Assembly (NCBI RefSeq): GCF_001411555.2
Contig: NC_049909.1
Coordinates: forward strand, 17,346,623-17,410,622
Length of the DNA stretch: 64,000 nucleotides
Source of the DNA: Juglans regia
Lineage: Eukaryota > Streptophyta > Magnoliopsida > Fagales > Juglandaceae
Reading direction: 5' to 3'
A program made the translations under genes and the position numbers. Below, one piece after another: positions 59,401-64,000 of this stretch; positions within the stretch are counted from its first letter, which is position 1, and each line of letters begins with the position of its first letter. Below the pieces are notes generated by a model. The model had not been told where the DNA came from and made no database searches. It saw only the letters and a program-made list of their open reading frames with translations.

Positions 59401-62400
59401 CCCTTTTCGACTTCACAGCCTCCCCTCCATCAGCACCAATACGGCCGACAGATTCTTTATCAGAACGAAAACTAGCACCAAAGCTTGCTGTGGTGCGGGA
59501 TAGTTCCCGTGAGAACCTCAAGCTACAAATGAATTTATTGTAAAGGGTGTCATTGACAGGTTCAAAAATTCTACATCAAGAATAAAATACAAAAACAAGA
59601 ATGGCCTCAACAGGTATAATATCTGTTCATATAATTTTTCCATTTTCATCTATAATTTTGAGGTAACATGTGTAGCGTTCGGTACGAAAAAACTTGTGGG
59701 AAAGACTCAAGAGACAGGACCACTAGATCACCGGCCTCGACCGTGAAAACTTGTGTGAAATATGTTGCGTGGTATCATTACTCTCGTCTAAATTACCGGC
59801 AATTGGGGTTCTACATTTTTAAGGTGAGAGCCACAGTTTCCAAAGCACAATGGGAGTGTATGAAGTACCTTGGTGGGCGTCCAATTGAGGGGTAGCGTTG
59901 CATGGCACCTGACTCTTGGAGTTGAAGAAGTGATGCATAGGCACCGTTTGGGTTTGAAATCAACTCTTCATGATTCCCAGTTTCTATTACCTCTCCTTCT
60001 TGTACGACTGCGATCACATCTGCATTTCTAATGGTAGAAAGCCGATGGGCCACCACTACAGTTGTTCGTCCGACCATGACACGATCAAGTGCCTCCTGTA
60101 CACTCTTCTCAGACTCAGCATCCAGTGCACTTGTTGCTTCGTCCAGTAAAAGGATGGATGGGTTCTTCAGTATTGCTCGGGATATTGCAATCCTTTGCTT
60201 TTGCCCACCTGAAAGTTGTATTCCCCTCTCACCAACCTGCAACAAAGTCTCTCAATTACTTTTCCTTGCAATCTTTTTTCTGCAAGTGATTATTTTCAGC
60301 CTTCAACATTCCATAATGTAAATATCAAGGAGAGAATGGCTACTCAAATCCTTGAGATTTCTTACTTTCCTGCACCCTGTCCCTTAAAATTCCCCTCGTA
60401 AAAGTTATTACTTTTTGCTTTATTCGTATTCATTTCATCGAATTACAAACACTATGATCCTTCTTGAACTATTAAAGTCCAAAAGTAATTATACTAGTAA
60501 TTTTTTGTTATTAAAATTCTTTTGAATAAGTAGTCAGGTACATGAAGAACAATTCAGAGCAATTGATCATGACTATCATATGGCACAAAAATAACATAAT
60601 AATAGCTTCTTCTTTTTTTCATTTGATTCAGCAATTATATGTCGATATAGTTATTAGCTTATTTATTATTTTGATTCCAATAATGTATTTTAGGTTTGCC
60701 CTGATCCCCTGTCTCTACCATTTTTGTTAAGCAACACGAGTGCAAAGTTACTTTGTGTTTGTAAAATTGTCATTTATTCTAAAAGTTTAAACTAACAAGA
60801 AGAGGTAGGTTTAATTATTTATATTTTGTCTTAACAACTACTTTTACGTGTGGGCTAGACTCTACCTCAATAAATGAGTCCAACACGTGAAATCTTTAAT
60901 TAAATTGGATAAAATGTAGAGTTAGGATTCAAATTAAAGATATCTACTCTGATATTATATGAAATTACCATTTGTCCTAAAAATTTAACCTGTGATAAAA
61001 AGTATATTTAATTATTTATATTTGTCTTGGCAGTTTTCAAGTATCCCTTAGTTCTCAACAGTAATGAAACAAAGCGAATGTATACCTGAGTCTCAAATCT
61101 GTCGGGCAGGTTGTTTATAAAAGAGAGGGCCTCAGAAAGTTTAGCTGCACGCGTGATCTCTTCGAGAGTGGCATCATCCTTTCCATAGAGTATGTTCTCC
61201 CTAATGGTTGTAGCAAAAAGTGCAGGCTCCTGATTTACCAAGCCAATTTGCTGCCTCAGCCACTTGAGGTCTAGGCCTCTGATATCATGCCCATCTAAAA
61301 GTATCTCCCCAGAAAGGGGCTCATAGAACCTTTCGATCAAAGATATTACCGTGCTCTTTCCAGACCCACTTCCTCCCACAAGGGCTAAAACCTTTCCAGG
61401 AGGGATGTCCAGGAACAGATTATTGAAGATAACTACATCTTGACGAGATGGGTATCTAAAAGACACATTCTTAAACTGAATGTGGCCCTCTAGTCTGCCC
61501 AGTTTCTGCCCTGTCGTGGAGCTGGTTTTGCTCATTGTGTCCCTCTCTATCATCTCAAATATGGGATAGGCTGCTGTCTTAGCTCGGACAAAAGCAGTGA
61601 TGTCTGGTGCTGCCAGCCCCAGTGACCTGAGCAACAAAGTATATGATGTGTTTGTTGTTGTTTCGTGTAATTTGAAGGAAAAATTGGATAAGAAGCCAAA
61701 ATGATTAGCATATATACAAGCAACCAACAAGTTTCAAGCACTTATTGAAATAAGTGGTAAGATAAATGAAGAATTTGATGAAAAAATTCCTCTAGTTAAA
61801 TTGGAATATGATGTGAATAAGAAACTCGATGCAGCTGATCAAAATGCCATGTGGAAAAAAATGGAATAGTCCAAATTACAGGGAAAGCTAAGTAGAGCAA
61901 GAAAAAGGAAGTTCTTACAGGCCAGATATAACAACATTGAGCATGGTGGTGAAGGATTCCCCACCATTCGCGATTTTCTTGTGAACGATAATGCTAGTGA
62001 ACCAAACAAGCAATGCCCATGACAGGAAAAGGACGCAGTGCATAGAGCCTAGTCCTAGCCCCTTGGCTAATCCTGTTTTTCTCCCATAGCTATATGTATT
62101 CGTGAGAGCAGTCAAATATGATCTCACTGCTTTCTCTTCTCCTGCAAATGCTTGGACTGTTCTAACATTTCCAATCACCTGAGAGTCGCCCAACGTTGCC
62201 AATCAGCTTTTTGGTGGGTTTTACTATTTTTATGATTAGCTTTGATGGTTTTACAGATAATATGATCATGAAAGAGTGACTGAAAACTGACCTCTTCCGC
62301 AATCTCACCCGCTTTGACATAGGATTTTCGAACTCTGGCAATGAGACCAGTTGCCACCCAAGCATAGAGGCCACCAGCAACAGCAATTAAAGGGACTATA

Positions 62401-62492
62401 GACAGTGTTACCAGAGAGATTTGCCAGACCTTAACAAACCCAATGATGAAGCCTGCTATAAACCTGCTAACGTAGTGTATGAAGTTCCCCAC
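56500..62492 (-). CDS. ABCB (P-glycoprotein/MDR) transporter, ABCB2/ABCB10-like; 5' exons absent from the window
   Basis: Nine minus-strand exons keep phase: 62492-62292, 62178-61919, 61626-61086, 60236-59869, 59522-59107, 58683-58442, 58358-58111, 57786-57374, 57044-56500, giving 1077 residues and a stop. Family members are about 1230-1280 residues, so roughly the first 180-190 (first membrane helices) are missing. The visible part starts inside membrane domain 1 ([19 protein letters not shown]). Nucleotide-binding domain 1 has Walker [10 protein letters not shown] (about 238-246), LSGGQ (342-346) and Walker B ILLLDE. A linker and membrane domain 2 follow. Domain 2 has Walker [10 protein letters not shown] (869-877), LSGGQ (973-977) and ILLLDE. 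The tail is six glutamines. All ATPase motifs are intact. Plant ABCBs are plasma-membrane exporters; substrate cannot be told from sequence. Wording of the linker and the C terminus (INIQQQQQQ) resembles ABCB2/ABCB10. Confidence 0.9.
60785..61035. mobile_element. small LTR retrotransposon relic in an ABCB intron
   Basis: Direct repeats of about 60 bp (TTTAATTATTTATATTTTGT near 60810 and TTTAATTATTTATATTTGTC near 61008) bracket about 190 bp. The interior shares TGTGGGCTAGACTCTACCTC, GAGTCCAACACGTGAAAT and ATCTACTCTGATATTATATG with the copy at 55690-55975, in the same orientation. On the minus strand AATATCAGAGTAG is close to the tRNA-Met primer site. Confidence 0.5.
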
Positions 62493-63944
62493 CTACCCAT
62501 AAATATTTGAGTTTCAAACATGTGACCAGAGTGTAAAAATGTAAAATTTATAAATAAAAAAATGCACGACAGTTAGACAATAAGGGAATTTGTAGTGTAA
62601 CACTACTCTTTTGCTGTGAAAGGTACAACACTTCAAACAACAGTTGCAATGAGTACAGGCTTCACTGGGTTGGGGCCGCAATAAATATGGATCTGATTTA
62701 AAGCCGTTCTGTCCACCTAACATTAATTCTATTGTCACAACAATGCAATAAAAAACAAAATAAAAAATAAGAAGTGGAACCTAGTACTTAACGTTTGATC
62801 TTGGGTTTTCTTGACAAATCAACATAGCAAGTACTAAGAAAATGGTTGTTCATGTTGTGAGACAGATGTAACGATCCAAAATATTATGGAAGCTGCTAGC
62901 CATTGTTTTTATCCATTACAAAGAAGGCCGTAAGTTTTTTCCTCCTCTGCGGCTTAGGGTATTGTGAAAATTTTTGATTGTAGGAAATATAGTAACATAG
63001 CTGCAAGAATATGCTAACGGAAGGACCAAGCTTTGGGATACTCCGACAGTGTGACTGAGTCGCATGCAAGGTTCAAGCGCCAAGACAAATGGAAAAGAAA
63101 TGCACGTGGTTATAATACATGCAGCGTAGGTGTTTACTGTTTAGAGTGGTGCATGAATGACACAGACACACATGCAGGGGGCAACACGTGCCGGAATGGA
63201 GCAGGGATAAAGGGCTATGGCAAATCAACTAGCTCTGTCTTCCCATAAATAATTATTGTTTCGATATTGGGAAGAAAAATCGAATTAATATTCCCTAAAT
63301 ATATGAATATTGTAAAAGTATTTTATTTTTCAACTGGCTGGCTCAAGACCAATTGCGTACTGAGGTGATCATCATCATCATCATTAATTAGTAGCTGCAG
63401 CAATTCAAATCATGATGATCATGAGGAACGTCAAAATTGTACTACACATGCACAATTTGTAATTGAAAGATGATCTTGATCATCTACTTTCGTGATCATG
63501 TTCATATATATGAAAAATGTTAAAAATAGTTCCCATATTCGAAAACATTTAATTAGCAAACAAGCTGTGAAAAATGTATAAACCTCCTCTTGCATGCAGA
63601 GACTGGCAAATTTGAATGAAGTCATGAGATTAATTTAACTAAAAAAAAGAGAATTATTATAGATACAAAGATATCATTACATAAAAATAAACTTATAAAT
63701 TGATAATTTTATAAGATTTGTTAGATTTATTTTATAATAAAAATAATTTTACAATCTAACGTATCACATCTACATTAATTTATAAATTTATTTTTATGTA
63801 ATCCACGTATTACTAATATATTTTCTTCAAAGAAATGGCAGAAGAATGTCCGTGCATGCTGCCGATCTAGCATTTATTCAATTTTTTTTATTTTCCTAGC
63901 TTCCAGTTGGCAAAAGAGTTGAATTTTGAACAAAACCCTAGCAA

Positions 63945-63992
<48 letters not shown>

Positions 63993-64000
63993 TGCTGCAT
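62493..64000. other. no exon seen upstream of the first visible ABCB exon
   Basis: About 1.5 kb without the expected N-terminal ABCB exons on the minus strand, ending in a (TA)n run at about 63949-63984. The acceptor before GTGGGGAAC at 62493-62494 is a normal AG, so this stretch is either the 3' part of a long intron or sequence that replaced the 5' end of the gene. Nothing recognisable as a transposon or another gene was found. Confidence 0.5.
63949..63984. repeat. (TA)n microsatellite at the window end
   Basis: About 36 bp of uninterrupted TA. Confidence 0.9.

Overview
This window is nuclear DNA of a woody eudicot. The genes have GT-AG introns and AT-rich introns and spacers. The spacers are full of miniature inverted-repeat elements (MITEs), a tRNA-derived SINE, LINE tails, a Helitron and an endogenous pararetrovirus relic. 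A recurring MITE family carrying GATGAGTTGAGATGAG-type ends makes a Fagales tree (walnut, hickory or oak relatives) my best guess. That placement is inference from memory of repeat style, not a database result.

Host genes, left to right: a V-ATPase assembly factor of the Vma12/TMEM199 type (291-3935, +, 4 exons); a short plant TPR protein (7197-8244, +, 3 exons); a VTT/SNARE-associated Golgi family membrane protein (10884-13943, -, 4 exons); an intronless inositol-trisphosphate 5/6-kinase of the ITPK1 type (44678-45742, +); an R2R3-MYB of the MYB53/92/93 kind (49692-50857, -, 2 exons); and the 3' nine exons of a full-size ABCB transporter resembling ABCB2/ABCB10 (56500-62492, -), whose N-terminal exons are not in the window. 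All exon joins given here were worked out by hand and keep reading frame. These genes are ordinary neighbours, not an operon or cluster.

The 14-44 kb interval has no intact host gene. 14-24.8 kb holds MITE and fold-back elements. 24.8-25.8 kb holds a decayed caulimovirid reverse-transcriptase/RNase H fragment interrupted by a MITE that itself contains another MITE. 27-35 kb holds tandem and dispersed duplications plus two promoter/5'UTR-like stretches on the minus strand without a recognisable coding region, one near 28.8-29.4 kb and one near 33.3-33.7 kb. 35.4-44.3 kb is a nearly complete autonomous-type Helitron: a spliced Rep-helicase (RepHel) gene followed by an RPA1-like single-strand-binding-protein gene. 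Both are broken, RepHel by an exact 52-bp tandem duplication and the RPA-like gene by two in-frame stops. A MITE with 37-bp terminal inverted repeats sits inside a RepHel intron. The candidate Helitron 3' end lies about 170 bp upstream of the ITPK1 TATA box.

I did not find a convincing undescribed system. The most informative items are the recently inactivated Helitron with its RPA cargo, the three-layer nesting in the viral relic, the 29-bp minisatellite inside an element that ends just upstream of the TPR gene TATA box, and the orphan promoter-like fragments.
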